From PALSA-1004 sp947474275 (lineage in GTDB: Bacteria; Pseudomonadota; Gammaproteobacteria; Burkholderiales; SG8-41), in NCBI GenBank assembly GCA_947474275.1, contig CANJHY010000010.1:1-46978 (forward strand): DNA of 46,978 nt. Reading direction: 5' to 3'. The position numbers were made by a program, and so were the translations under genes. Positions 1 to 8,470 of the stretch are shown piece by piece; the first letter of the stretch is position 1, and every line of letters starts with the position of its first letter. Under the pieces are notes generated by a model. That model did not search any database and was not told the DNA's origin. It saw nothing but the letters and a program-made list of their open reading frames with translations.

Positions 1-278
1 CTATCGGTGTCGTAAGACTTCACCGAGATGAACGCGATATCGACCGGGTTGCCATTGCCCAATTCCTTAATTTTGTCGAGATGCAGCACCTTGTCGGTCT
101 TGACGGAGAATTTCTCTTCCGCCGTCACGCCGTCGAGTTCGAGGCCGCGAATACGAATGGCATCAAGATTTTCCTGCCACATGTCGATGAACGTGACATC
201 CATGCCCTGGTGCGCGAGATTGCCGCCGATGTAACCGCCCAGCGCGCCCGTTCCGACCATGACTATCTTTTTTTGCAT
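1..278 (-). CDS. Ketopantoate reductase (ApbA/PanE) family protein, truncated by the window edge
   Basis: Only the first 92 codons are inside the window. The N-terminus is a Rossmann fold beginning with a glycine-rich nucleotide-binding loop (VGTGALGGYIGG), followed by an acidic-type strand end (FIDMWQENLDAIR) and the beta strand DIAFISVKSYDT, all typical of 2-dehydropantoate 2-reductase relatives that bind NADP. A purine-rich ribosome site (GAAGGA) lies just before the ATG at 278. It is the last visible gene of a minus-strand series MmgE/PrpD, Bug, reductase, and repeat copy A lies between it and the Bug gene. Many such paralogues near catabolic genes are not pantothenate enzymes, so the substrate is left open. 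Confidence 0.8.
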   Translation of the reverse strand, partial: MQKKIVMVGTGALGGYIGGNLAHQGMDVTFIDMWQENLDAIRIRGLELDGVTAEEKFSVKTDKVLHLDKIKELGNGNPVDIAFISVKSYDTD

Positions 279-303
279 TTTTTATCCTTCAATTAGAATC
301 CAT

Positions 304-457
304 CTCGAAAACACAACACCAACAAGCAACCGCCGATAGACGCCGATTACCGCCGATACAAATTCCGGACATGGCCTCGAACCAGTCCCAAGTCTTATCA
401 GCCTATCTGCGTTCATCGGCGTTCATCGGCGGTTCCAAAATGTTCTAAGATCGCTTG
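304..457. repeat. Intergenic inverted-repeat element, copy A
   Basis: The left arm holds iterated CCGAT units ending at a TCCGGA boundary (about 323-369). The right arm is built of CATCGGCG units ending in CGGCGGTTCC (about 404-437). The arms are roughly reverse complements of each other, so the transcript could fold. The central 35 bases are unrelated to the other copies. Copies B (inverted) and C share both arms and some flanking sequence, including the CAACACCxACAAGCAACC start. It lies between the Bug stop codon and the start of the reductase gene. Confidence 0.8.
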
Positions 458-472
458 AAATGATTGTGTCCG

Positions 473-1447
473 TCAGTCCGCCCGCGCGCCTGAGTCCTTT
501 ACCGGCTTGGCCCAGCGCGCGTGGTCCTCGCGCAGCGCTTTCGCCAGCTCGTCCGGCGAAGAACCTATGGCTTCCGCGCCGTCATTGGCCATGTGCGCCG
601 CGATTTCCTGAGACTTCAGATTACGCACGATTTCGGCGTTAATGTTAGCGATGATGGCGCTCGGCGTGCCGGCCGGCGCAACGACTGCGTAGAAGGACTC
701 GACGACATAGCCCGGCAGCCCCGACTCGCTGATCGTGGGGATGTCCGGCAAAGGCCCATAGCGTCTGGCGCTGCTGATGGCGATGCCGCGCAGGCGGCCG
801 CTGCGCACGTGCGGCAGCACCGGCACCACACTTGAAAAACGCATCTGGATATTGCCCGCTAGCAGATCGACGATAGCCGGCGCCGCGCCCTTGTACGGGA
901 TGTGCACGATTTCGATACCCGCCATATTGTTGAACAGCACGCCCGCGAGATGGGTCGACGAGCCGTTGCCCGATGAGCTGTAATTCATCTTGCCGGGATT
1001 GGCTTTCGCATACGCGATCAATTCCTTGATGCTCGCCGCCGGTATCTTCGGATGCACCACCAGAAAGTAAGGCGAATTCGACGCCATGGTGATCGGCGCG
1101 AAATCCTTGAACGTGTCGTAGCGCAGTTTCGAATAAATATGCGGATTAATGGTGAGCACCGCGCTGGGCGTGACAAACAGCGTGTAACCGTCGGGCGTCG
1201 CACGCGCCACCGTTTCCGCGCCTATAATGCCGCCGCTGCCCGGACGGTTATCGACCACCACGGGCTGCCCCCATGCCGCGAACAGTTTCTGGCCGAGTAT
1301 GCGCGCGAGCGTATCGCTGCCGCCGCCTGCCGCGTACGGTGAAATCATGCGGATCGGTTTCACGGGAAAAGCCGGCTCAGCCGCCTGCGCGGCGGCACTC
1401 GCGCCCGCGAGCAGCAGAGCGAGGGATACTTTTTGTTGCGTCGTCAT
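473..1447 (-). CDS. Bug/TctC-family periplasmic solute-binding receptor
   Basis: This 324-residue protein begins with a short signal peptide ending near AAAQAAEP. The family landmarks follow: the first loop SPYAAGGGSDTLAR, then VDNRPGSGGIIG and ATPDGYTLFVTP at about residues 62-95, and NYSSSGNGSSTHLAG at about 155. These belong to the tripartite tricarboxylate transporter receptor fold, which binds a small carboxylate in the periplasm. No TctA or TctB membrane genes are nearby, which is usual for Bug proteins. The gene starts 27 bases after the MmgE/PrpD stop and is probably cotranscribed with it. The ribosome site is weak (AAAGCG), and the ligand is unknown. Confidence 0.92.
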   Translation of the reverse strand: MTTQQKVSLALLLAGASAAAQAAEPAFPVKPIRMISPYAAGGGSDTLARILGQKLFAAWGQPVVVDNRPGSGGIIGAETVARATPDGYTLFVTPSAVLTINPHIYSKLRYDTFKDFAPITMASNSPYFLVVHPKIPAASIKELIAYAKANPGKMNYSSSGNGSSTHLAGVLFNNMAGIEIVHIPYKGAAPAIVDLLAGNIQMRFSSVVPVLPHVRSGRLRGIAISSARRYGPLPDIPTISESGLPGYVVESFYAVVAPAGTPSAIIANINAEIVRNLKSQEIAAHMANDGAEAIGSSPDELAKALREDHARWAKPVKDSGARAD

Positions 1448-1474
1448 GATGCGCTTTACAGTTGCGTTAATCGG

Positions 1475-2863
1475 TCAGGTTTTCCTGCGCGGGTCTTGTT
1501 CCAGCAACGACATGACTTTGCTGAAATTGCCCGCCCGCGGGAAATCATTCAGCAAAGCGTAAAGCGCGGCGGTTTTCGCAGTACCCAGAACCGGCTCGAC
1601 CAGCCCTGCGAACTTGCCGCGGAAATCTTCATCGCTCATCGGATTGTCGGCGTGGCCCAGCACGATGTCGGTGTCGGCGTGCAGTCGTACGCCGCCTTCG
1701 AGATCAACGTCCATGTGCGCTTCGTACTGCGGCTGGTTCTGCACTACTTCGAGTTCGATCACGGGCAGCAGCTCTTTCACCGAGCTGTCGTTGAATGCAG
1801 TCTCCGTGAAATCAGTCGCCACCAGCCGGTAGCCGCGCAAGCCAAGCGCAATACAGAACGATATGCTGAATTTGCATTCGAGCGGCGTGCGTGGATTGAG
1901 CTTGCCAGCCGCGACCATCGCATTGGGATGCACTTTTGCCGCCACCCTGATGATTTTCTTTCCCGCGATCTGCGGTGCCAGCCTGCGCGCGGCCTGTATC
2001 GACGCATGCGTCGCGCGGCAACTGGCATAAGGCTTGAAGCCGTTGCGCAGAATCTCCCAGCGCGCGGCGAAATCGAGCGGCGGGACCTCAACCGCGCGAT
2101 CCTGGATGATGGCGTCGAGCAAACCCCGCTCGAGTTCCAGCAATTGCGTCGCCGACTCGAAACCGTTTGCGGCAAGCTGCGCCGCCATGATGCCGTCCAT
2201 CGCCGCCTTGCCGCCATGGAATGGCTTGGCATGCGTACCGAACGAGCCGATGAGTCCGCCCGCCGTGGTCGCGGCAGCCCCCACCGCATATTCGATTTGT
2301 TGTTCATCAAGACGCATCAGCACACTCGTCACCACCGCAGCGCCGATGCGGCCGAATATCGACGTCGGATGAAAACCGCGCCTATGCAGGCTGCGTCCGA
2401 CACCGGGCGGGCCGCCGCCGCCCAGCCGCGCCATCACTTCGAAACCGGTGATGAAAGCCGCCAGCGTTTCCTGCTCGCTGGAACCCAATTGATTGGCGAC
2501 CGCAATCGCTGCTGCCCAGCACGGACAACTGATATGACCGGCGCCCATCTGGTGCGCGTCGTCGTAATCCATCGCGTGCGCCATGGTCGCGTTGACGAGC
2601 GCCGCCAGCGCCGGTGTCGTGCACGGCCCGAGAAATATTCGCGCGTTACCGCTCGCCTTCCAATCCTCGGCGACCCGCCGCACCGCGCGCACCGGCGCTT
2701 CGTCCACCGCGCCAACCGCCACGCCAACAAAATCAACCAATGCCGTCAGCGCTGCCTTGGTGACCGCAGGCGGAAACTCGCGGCGATGCGCGCCCGCCGC
2801 GTAAGCCGCGATGCTGCGGCTGCGCGTGAGTGGCACGCTTGCGATGTTCGCCCTGTCGTTCAA
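1475..2863 (-). CDS. MmgE/PrpD family protein
   Basis: A 462-residue member of the 2-methylcitrate dehydratase/aconitate decarboxylase superfamily, with normal length. Seen are the N-terminal helical region with VDFVGVAVGAVDEAPVR, the conserved NATMAHAMDYDDAHQMGAGHIS active-site stretch at about 110-130, and KPFHGGKAAMDG at about 213. Family members dehydrate or decarboxylate tricarboxylates and related acids in the cytoplasm; the substrate here is unknown. The start is a TTG preceded by a strong GGGGGAG ribosome site. It heads the unit continuing into the Bug gene and is divergent from the quinone reductase gene at 3087. It is one of four MmgE/PrpD paralogues in the window. Confidence 0.9.
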   Translation of the reverse strand: MNDRANIASVPLTRSRSIAAYAAGAHRREFPPAVTKAALTALVDFVGVAVGAVDEAPVRAVRRVAEDWKASGNARIFLGPCTTPALAALVNATMAHAMDYDDAHQMGAGHISCPCWAAAIAVANQLGSSEQETLAAFITGFEVMARLGGGGPPGVGRSLHRRGFHPTSIFGRIGAAVVTSVLMRLDEQQIEYAVGAAATTAGGLIGSFGTHAKPFHGGKAAMDGIMAAQLAANGFESATQLLELERGLLDAIIQDRAVEVPPLDFAARWEILRNGFKPYASCRATHASIQAARRLAPQIAGKKIIRVAAKVHPNAMVAAGKLNPRTPLECKFSISFCIALGLRGYRLVATDFTETAFNDSSVKELLPVIELEVVQNQPQYEAHMDVDLEGGVRLHADTDIVLGHADNPMSDEDFRGKFAGLVEPVLGTAKTAALYALLNDFPRAGNFSKVMSLLEQDPRRKT

Positions 2864-2957
2864 GTTTTTTCTCCCCCGCCGGCGCGCATTGGCCAGCGCG
2901 TTTTTGCGCTAGACTAGCATACGTTTTGCGACTTCCCAGTGCAGTTGCCGGAGCCGG

Positions 2958-2987
2958 TTAGCGGTAAACCCCCGCCCCCGTTACAAT
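2958..2987 (+). promoter_or_regulatory. Possible sigma-70 promoter for the quinone reductase gene
   Basis: A TTAGCG -35-like hexamer and a TACAAT -10 hexamer are separated by 18 bases, about 100 bases before the start at 3087. The -10 is good and the -35 is weak. Confidence 0.4.
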
Positions 2988-3086
2988 AGCGCCCTGCCCG
3001 CGCATTGCGATTTACAGCCACATCCGGCAGCAGCATCCAGCCGCGGGCCAAAACCACAATAATCCGTATTCAGCCAGGAGAGCAGC

Positions 3087-4079
3087 ATGCTGCCCAGTAC
3101 CATGAACGCGATCACCATAGTCCGTGCCGGCGGCCCCGAAGTATTGCAGGCCGTCACGCGCCCGCTGCCGCAACCTGCGGCGGGACAGGTGCTGATCAAA
3201 GTCGCGTTCGCCGGCATCAACCGCCACGACTGCGGACAACGCATCCGCGGTTTCGGCCCGCCCGGCGCCACCGACATACCGGGACTGGAAGTCGCCGGTG
3301 AAGTCGCGGCAGTCGGGCCCGGTGTGACGCGCTGGAAAGCGGGCGACCGCGTCTGCGCGCTGACCAACGGCGGCGGCTATGCACAATATTGCATCGCAGC
3401 GCAGGAAGTCACGTTGCCGATTCCCGAAAAATTCGACCTCAAGCTGGCCGCTTCGTTGCCGGAAACGTTGATGACGTCATGGCTGAATGTATTCATGCTG
3501 GGGCGCCTCAAGGCCGGCGAATGGCTGCTCGTGCATGGCGGATCGAGCGGCATAGGCACGACCTCGATTCAACTCGCGCTGCTCGAAGGCGCCCAAGTGG
3601 TGGTGACGGCGGGCAGCGCGAAGAAATGCGAATTCTGCGTGAAACTGGGCGCGGCCAGCGCAATCAACTACAACGAGCAGGACTTCGTTGCCGGCGTCAA
3701 GGAAGCGACCGCGGGCCACGGCGCCGACGTCATCCTCGACATGGTCGGCGGCAAGTACGCCAAGCGCAATATCGAGTCGCTAGCCATGGACGGCCGTCTT
3801 GCGCATCTTTCCGGCGGCGATGGCACGGAGTTCAGTGTGCCGGTCAGCGCGATCATGGCCAAGCGCGCGGTCGTCACCGGTTCGCAGTTGCGGGTCTCGG
3901 CACTGTCGCTGAAAACGGAAATCGTGCGCCAGGTCACCGAACGCGTATGGCCGCATCTCGGCACCAAGGTCACGCCCATCATCGATTCCATCATGCCGCT
4001 CGCGGATGCCGCCGGCGCCCATGCCCGCATGGAAACCAGCGTGCATATCGGCAAGATATTGCTGGAAGTCACCCATTGA
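3087..4079 (+). CDS. PIG3-type NAD(P)H quinone oxidoreductase, zinc-independent MDR
   Basis: A 330-residue medium-chain dehydrogenase/reductase. GINRHDCGQR and PGLEVAGEVAAVGPGV at about residues 45-80 mark the PIG3-like quinone reductase branch. The catalytic and structural zinc cysteines of alcohol dehydrogenases are absent. The nucleotide-binding loop is HGGSSGIGTTSIQLA at about 150, and GADVILDMVGG at about 215 is a family signature. The likely reaction is NADPH-dependent reduction of quinones or enones. AGGAG six to seven bases before the ATG at 3087 supports this start; the ATG at 3102 is an alternative. The DUF349 gene follows after 19 bases on the same strand. Confidence 0.88.
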   Translation: MLPSTMNAITIVRAGGPEVLQAVTRPLPQPAAGQVLIKVAFAGINRHDCGQRIRGFGPPGATDIPGLEVAGEVAAVGPGVTRWKAGDRVCALTNGGGYAQYCIAAQEVTLPIPEKFDLKLAASLPETLMTSWLNVFMLGRLKAGEWLLVHGGSSGIGTTSIQLALLEGAQVVVTAGSAKKCEFCVKLGAASAINYNEQDFVAGVKEATAGHGADVILDMVGGKYAKRNIESLAMDGRLAHLSGGDGTEFSVPVSAIMAKRAVVTGSQLRVSALSLKTEIVRQVTERVWPHLGTKVTPIIDSIMPLADAAGAHARMETSVHIGKILLEVTH

Positions 4080-4098
4080 AAGTCGCACACCGTCCGTC

Positions 4099-6795
4099 AT
4101 GATCAACAACCTGTTTTCACGCACGCCCCAGCACGAACACGCCGAACCCGCACAACGCGCGCTTGGCGTCGCGGAACTGCCTGCCGATTCGGACGATCTC
4201 AAGCGGCTGCTGACCGCCGACCCCGCTGCCGAAGTCCGCATTGCGGCTGCGCAACGCTGCAGCGATCCCGCAACGCTTGCCGCTGCTTGGCAAACCGAAA
4301 CGGATTCAGCCGTACGCAAGGCAGTTGCAGCCGCGCTGGGCCACGCCCTGGACGAAACGCATGATGCCGAGCGCCGCCGCAGCGCCATCGTTGGTATCAC
4401 CGATGAGGATCTGCTGGTCGGACTCGCACTGGCTGCCGGCCATGCGGAGACCCGCAAGGCCGCGGCCGAACTCGTGCAGTCCGAACCGGGCCTGCACAAA
4501 CTCGCCGACGCGGCCAAGAGCAAAGACCGCGGCGTGGCACGGCTCGCGCAGCAGCGCCTCGATGCGATCAAGAACCAGCATAATCAAACAGCAGAAGCCG
4601 ACGCGGTGCTCGGGCAACTGGCAGAACTCGCCGCCAAAGCCGGCTCGATCCTGAGTGCAGTGGTCGATCTCGATCGCCGCTGGCATGCATTGGACATGAG
4701 CGGCGATGCCGCCCGTCTCGCCAGCTACACGGCAGCGCGCCAGACCGTACAAGAGCGCCTGACGCGCGAACAGGACGAGCAACGCTCGCACACTCAATTC
4801 GAGCGCAGGCTGCAAACATGGATATCAACGCTGGCGCAACCCGCGACGCCGGACGCGTCCGCCGGTCTGCGTGCAGAACTCGCAGCATTGCGCACGGAAG
4901 CGCAGGCCCTGCAGGAAAGCGCAGCACTCAACGAACTGGAGCAGGCTGAACAGCGCATCACGCAGTGGGAAGCGGAATTCGCGGCGCTCGCCAGTGCCGA
5001 AGCGCTAGTCATCGAAGCAGAGAAACTCGCTGCAGACACGACCGCCGATCACGCTGAACTCCCCTCGCGGTGGCAGGCCGTGAACCGGCAGTTTCGGACG
5101 CCGGCCCTTACCCAACGCTTCGAAACCGCAATGATCATCATCGAGCAGCGCCGGCTCGTGCTGATTCAGAACACCCAGCAGGAAGCGAACGCAGTGCGCC
5201 AGCAAGTCCACGGCCTGCTGCACACCGCTGAACAGGCGCTCGCCGCCGGACAATTGCAGGCCGCGCGCGCCGCTGCCGACAATATCAAGAAACTCAAGGC
5301 TGCTGCCGGCCTGCTGCCTAAACCGACGACGCAAAGACTGGGCCGCCTGGTACAGCAACTGGTGGAACTCGAACGCTGGGAATCGTTCGGCCAGCAGAAT
5401 GCGCGCGTGCAACTGTGCGAACGCGCCGAAGCGCTCGCCACGCCTACGATGGATGCGCCGCAGCTTGCGCTCGAAGTACAGAAACTGCGCACCGGGTGGA
5501 AAGCTCTGGACGAGAAGCACTCGGGCGTGCCCAAAGCCCTGTGGGAACGCTTCGACGGCGCATGCGAAAAAGCCTATGCCCCCGCCGCCCGGCATTTCGC
5601 GGAACAAGCTGCGCTGAGGAAGCAATCGCGCAAACAGCGCGAGGAATTCATCGCCACGGCGGGCGCGCATGCGCCTACCCTGCTGACTGAACCGCGCGAC
5701 TGGCGCGCGATCGAGCGCTGGCTGCGCGACACCGAACAGCAATGGCGCGAAGGCAATCTGGGCAGCGTCGAACCGCGCGCATGGAAAAAACTCGACACGC
5801 AAATCAAGGCCGCGCTGGCGCCGCTGCGCGATGCATTGGGCACCGCGCGCGATGAAGCCAAGGCCGGCCGGCTGGTGATGATAGAAGAAGCCAAGGCGCT
5901 GGCGGGCAAAGCGATGGAGCGCGACACCCTGTCGCTGGTCAAGGCGCTGCAGGCCAAATGGCAGGATCAGGCCAAGGCACTGTCGCTGCGCCAGCGCGAC
6001 GAGCGCCCGCTGTGGGAAGAATTCCGCGCTGCCTGCGATACGATATTTTCCGCGCGCCAGAACAAACGCAAGGAAGAAGTCAGTCAGAAACAGGAAGGCC
6101 GCCGCGCGCTGGACGACATCTGCGTGCAACTGGAGCAACTCGCGCAGGCGACGGACCAAAACGATCAGGACATCCGCAAAGCCGCCCGCGATCTGGCGGA
6201 CCAGTGGCGAAAACAACGCGGCAGCCCCGACCCCTCGTTGCGCGGCGTCGAAACCCGTTTCAAAAAAGCGCAGGCTGCAGTGGATGCGATACTGGCTGAA
6301 CGCACCCGCGCGCAAAAAGCCGCGGTGTGGACGACGCTGGCCGCGAAAGAGAGTTTGTGCGAAGAACTCGACGCCGGCGTGCGTGCTGGCAATGCCGCCG
6401 CCGACGTGCAGGACAAGTGGGCTGCGTTACCGCCACTGCCTGATGCGTGGGAAAAACAAATGGCTGCGCGCCGCGATTCAGCGGTGCAGGCATTGTCCGA
6501 TCCAGCGTCCGCCGACGACTACCGCAAGCGTGTCGAACACGGCATCGAAACACGCCGCGAGAAATTGCTCGAACTCGAATTGGCGCTGGGCCTCGACAGC
6601 CCCGCTGAATTTCAGAAGCTGCGGCTGGCGTTGCAGGTAAAGCAACTGCGCGACCGCTTCAAGAACGAAGCAACCGCCGGTGCCAATACTCCCGCCGAGC
6701 GCCTGCTCGCGTGGTGCGCTGAACCCGGCGTGGCCGACGACTCCGACCGCCAGCGCCTACAGCGGATTTTTACGAAAATCAGCGGCAAAGCCTGA
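4099..6795 (+). CDS. Large DUF349-domain protein
   Basis: The protein is 898 residues from the ATG at 4099; an upstream in-frame extension overlaps the preceding gene and was not used. The first ~170 residues are alanine-rich, HEAT-like helical repeats (for example DPAAEVRIAAAQRC). The rest holds several DUF349 units of long helices with the pattern W-x-L followed by LW-x-x-F-x-x-A-C. Clear examples are at about residues 455-495 (LWERFDGACEKAY) and 615-650 (LWEEFRAACDTIF), with weaker ones near 190, 320, 540 and 700. Coiled-coil content is high and there is no signal peptide or membrane segment. The molecular function of DUF349 proteins is not established. It ends tail-to-tail with the thiamine enzyme gene. 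Confidence 0.88.
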   Translation: MINNLFSRTPQHEHAEPAQRALGVAELPADSDDLKRLLTADPAAEVRIAAAQRCSDPATLAAAWQTETDSAVRKAVAAALGHALDETHDAERRRSAIVGITDEDLLVGLALAAGHAETRKAAAELVQSEPGLHKLADAAKSKDRGVARLAQQRLDAIKNQHNQTAEADAVLGQLAELAAKAGSILSAVVDLDRRWHALDMSGDAARLASYTAARQTVQERLTREQDEQRSHTQFERRLQTWISTLAQPATPDASAGLRAELAALRTEAQALQESAALNELEQAEQRITQWEAEFAALASAEALVIEAEKLAADTTADHAELPSRWQAVNRQFRTPALTQRFETAMIIIEQRRLVLIQNTQQEANAVRQQVHGLLHTAEQALAAGQLQAARAAADNIKKLKAAAGLLPKPTTQRLGRLVQQLVELERWESFGQQNARVQLCERAEALATPTMDAPQLALEVQKLRTGWKALDEKHSGVPKALWERFDGACEKAYAPAARHFAEQAALRKQSRKQREEFIATAGAHAPTLLTEPRDWRAIERWLRDTEQQWREGNLGSVEPRAWKKLDTQIKAALAPLRDALGTARDEAKAGRLVMIEEAKALAGKAMERDTLSLVKALQAKWQDQAKALSLRQRDERPLWEEFRAACDTIFSARQNKRKEEVSQKQEGRRALDDICVQLEQLAQATDQNDQDIRKAARDLADQWRKQRGSPDPSLRGVETRFKKAQAAVDAILAERTRAQKAAVWTTLAAKESLCEELDAGVRAGNAAADVQDKWAALPPLPDAWEKQMAARRDSAVQALSDPASADDYRKRVEHGIETRREKLLELELALGLDSPAEFQKLRLALQVKQLRDRFKNEATAGANTPAERLLAWCAEPGVADDSDRQRLQRIFTKISGKA

Positions 6796-6798
6796 AAT

Positions 6799-6823
6799 AC
6801 CGCAAGGCCCATCAGGTTGCGGT
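6799..6823. terminator. Possible bidirectional terminator hairpin between convergent genes
   Basis: The arms ACCGCAA and TTGCGGT form a perfect 7-bp stem around an 11-base loop, right after the DUF349 stop and overlapping the last codons of the convergent thiamine enzyme gene. There is no good T-tract, so intrinsic termination is uncertain. Confidence 0.3.
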
Positions 6824-8461
6824 CTTCGTGAACCTGACGGTCACCGCCCGCGCGGCAAAATCCGTCACCACGTTGATGAGCGCCGGCTTGCCGTTTTTCA
6901 TCGCGGCTTTCGCGCGCTCCAGCGCCGGGCCGATATCTTCCGGCTTCTCGACCTGTTCGCCGTGGCAGCCGAGCGATTGCGCCATCAGATCGTAGCGCGT
7001 GTAACCGAGATCGCGCCCCGGCTTGTCGTGCTTGGGGTCCGCGGTCCAGCCGCCGTTGAGGCTGATGATGACTAGGATCGGCAGCTTGTGGCGTGCCGCG
7101 GTATCGAGCTCCATTGCGTTGAGGCCGAACGAACCGTCGCCGTGCAATACAACAACCTGCTTGTCAGGACACGCTGTTTTTGCGCCCACGCCGAAAGGCA
7201 TACCCACACCCATGATGCCGAACGTGCCTGAATTGATGCGATGGCGCGGTATAAAGGTCGGGATCGACTGCCGGCCGTAATTCAGGATCTCCTGTCCATC
7301 CACCACCAGGATGGCGTCGCGATCGATGAAATCGCGCACTTCCTTGCACAGTCGCAGCGGATGTATCGGCACGTTGGAAGTGGACATCGCCTGTTCCGCC
7401 TCGGGCCGCTTGGTCGCTTCGATGGACGCCAGATTGCCGCGCCAGTCCGCGAACGCGCCGGCGTTGACGCGCGAACCTGCGGCAGCGAGCAATTGCTGCA
7501 TCACGGCTTTGGCATCGCCGACTATTCCGATATCGACGCGCGAACCGGCGCCGATTTCCGCGGGATCGATATCGATGCGGATCACCTTGGCAGTTTTCGA
7601 TACGCGCGGCGGCGAAATTTGGCCGAACACGTAGTTCAAGCGCGTGCCGACGATCAGCAGCAGGTCGGCCTCTTTCAATGCCGTCGAGCGCGCATTGAGG
7701 AAAGCGTTCGGGTGATCTTCCGGCAGCACGCCACGCCCCTGCGGCGTCGTATAGATCGGCATACCGGTGTCGAGCACCCATTTGCGCAATTCATCTACCG
7801 CGTCTGACCACAACACACCGCTGCCGGACAGCACCACGGGTTTGCGTGCGCCTTCAATCAGCTTCAGCGCCTGTTCGATCAGCGCCGGATCGCCCTGCGG
7901 CCGATTACGCACCAGCGTGCGCGTGAGATCGGGCCATTTCACCAGCGTCTCGTCGATCTCGTTGTTGATGACGTCCGACGGCAGGTCGAGATACACCGGG
8001 CCCGGCTTGCCCGCGATGGATTGCCGGAATGCTAGGTCGATCATCTCGGGGATGCGCTGCGTCGTGTAAACGCGCTGCGCCCATTTGGTGACCGGCTTCA
8101 TCACCGCGACCTGGTCAATTTCCTGGAATGCGCCGGTCAGATACTCGCCTATCGGGCTGGACCCGCCGAACGCAACGATGGGGCTGCAATCGATCAACGC
8201 GTTGGCGAGACCGGTCGTGAGATTCACTGTGCCGGGACCGGACGCCCCCATGCACAGGCCCGGCTTGTTGGTGACGCGCGCGTAAGCGTGGGCACTCATC
8301 GCCGCCGCCTGCTCGTGACGCACGTCGATGCCGCGTATGCCTTTTTGCATGGTGCGCGTCAGCACGCCGTTGATCGGCCCGCCCATGATGAAAAAGAAAT
8401 CCTTGACGCCGATACGATGCAGAGTCTCGGCGACGAGTTCATTGCCTGAAATGTTTGCCAT
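6812..8461 (-). CDS. Thiamine-diphosphate enzyme, acetolactate synthase / 2-hydroxyacyl-CoA lyase / oxalyl-CoA decarboxylase-like
   Basis: A 549-residue, three-domain ThDP enzyme. The cofactor-activating glutamate is E50 in DVRHEQAAAMSAHAYAR. The ThDP/Mg motif runs from HGDGSFG (GDG 441-443) to the asparagine-glycine at 469-470. A central nucleotide-binding-like domain holds RGVLPEDHPNAF and IVGTRLNYVFGQ. The stretch INSGTFGIMGVGMPFGVGAK resembles oxalyl-CoA decarboxylases, while the N-terminal SGPGTVN loop is closer to acetolactate synthases. Carboligation or cleavage of a 2-hydroxyacyl or 2-oxoacyl-CoA is plausible. It follows the CoA-transferase stop by nine bases, with AGGAAC serving as ribosome site, so the two are probably translated together. 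The substrate is not decided by sequence alone. Confidence 0.85.
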   Translation of the reverse strand: MANISGNELVAETLHRIGVKDFFFIMGGPINGVLTRTMQKGIRGIDVRHEQAAAMSAHAYARVTNKPGLCMGASGPGTVNLTTGLANALIDCSPIVAFGGSSPIGEYLTGAFQEIDQVAVMKPVTKWAQRVYTTQRIPEMIDLAFRQSIAGKPGPVYLDLPSDVINNEIDETLVKWPDLTRTLVRNRPQGDPALIEQALKLIEGARKPVVLSGSGVLWSDAVDELRKWVLDTGMPIYTTPQGRGVLPEDHPNAFLNARSTALKEADLLLIVGTRLNYVFGQISPPRVSKTAKVIRIDIDPAEIGAGSRVDIGIVGDAKAVMQQLLAAAGSRVNAGAFADWRGNLASIEATKRPEAEQAMSTSNVPIHPLRLCKEVRDFIDRDAILVVDGQEILNYGRQSIPTFIPRHRINSGTFGIMGVGMPFGVGAKTACPDKQVVVLHGDGSFGLNAMELDTAARHKLPILVIISLNGGWTADPKHDKPGRDLGYTRYDLMAQSLGCHGEQVEKPEDIGPALERAKAAMKNGKPALINVVTDFAARAVTVRFTKTAT

Positions 8462-8470
8462 GATGTGTTC

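Noticed and set aside
304..457. CRISPR array
   Set aside because: Repeat units are short, imperfect, inverted and directly adjacent, with no regular unique spacers and no cas genes.
1433..2917. Long plus-strand open frame opposite the first MmgE/PrpD gene
   Set aside because: No recognisable domains and no ribosome site; the minus-strand protein has the family motifs.
6812..8461. Naming the ThDP enzyme oxalyl-CoA decarboxylase (oxc) and its neighbour frc
   Set aside because: The substrate-loop motifs are mixed; gene order alone is not enough for these symbols.
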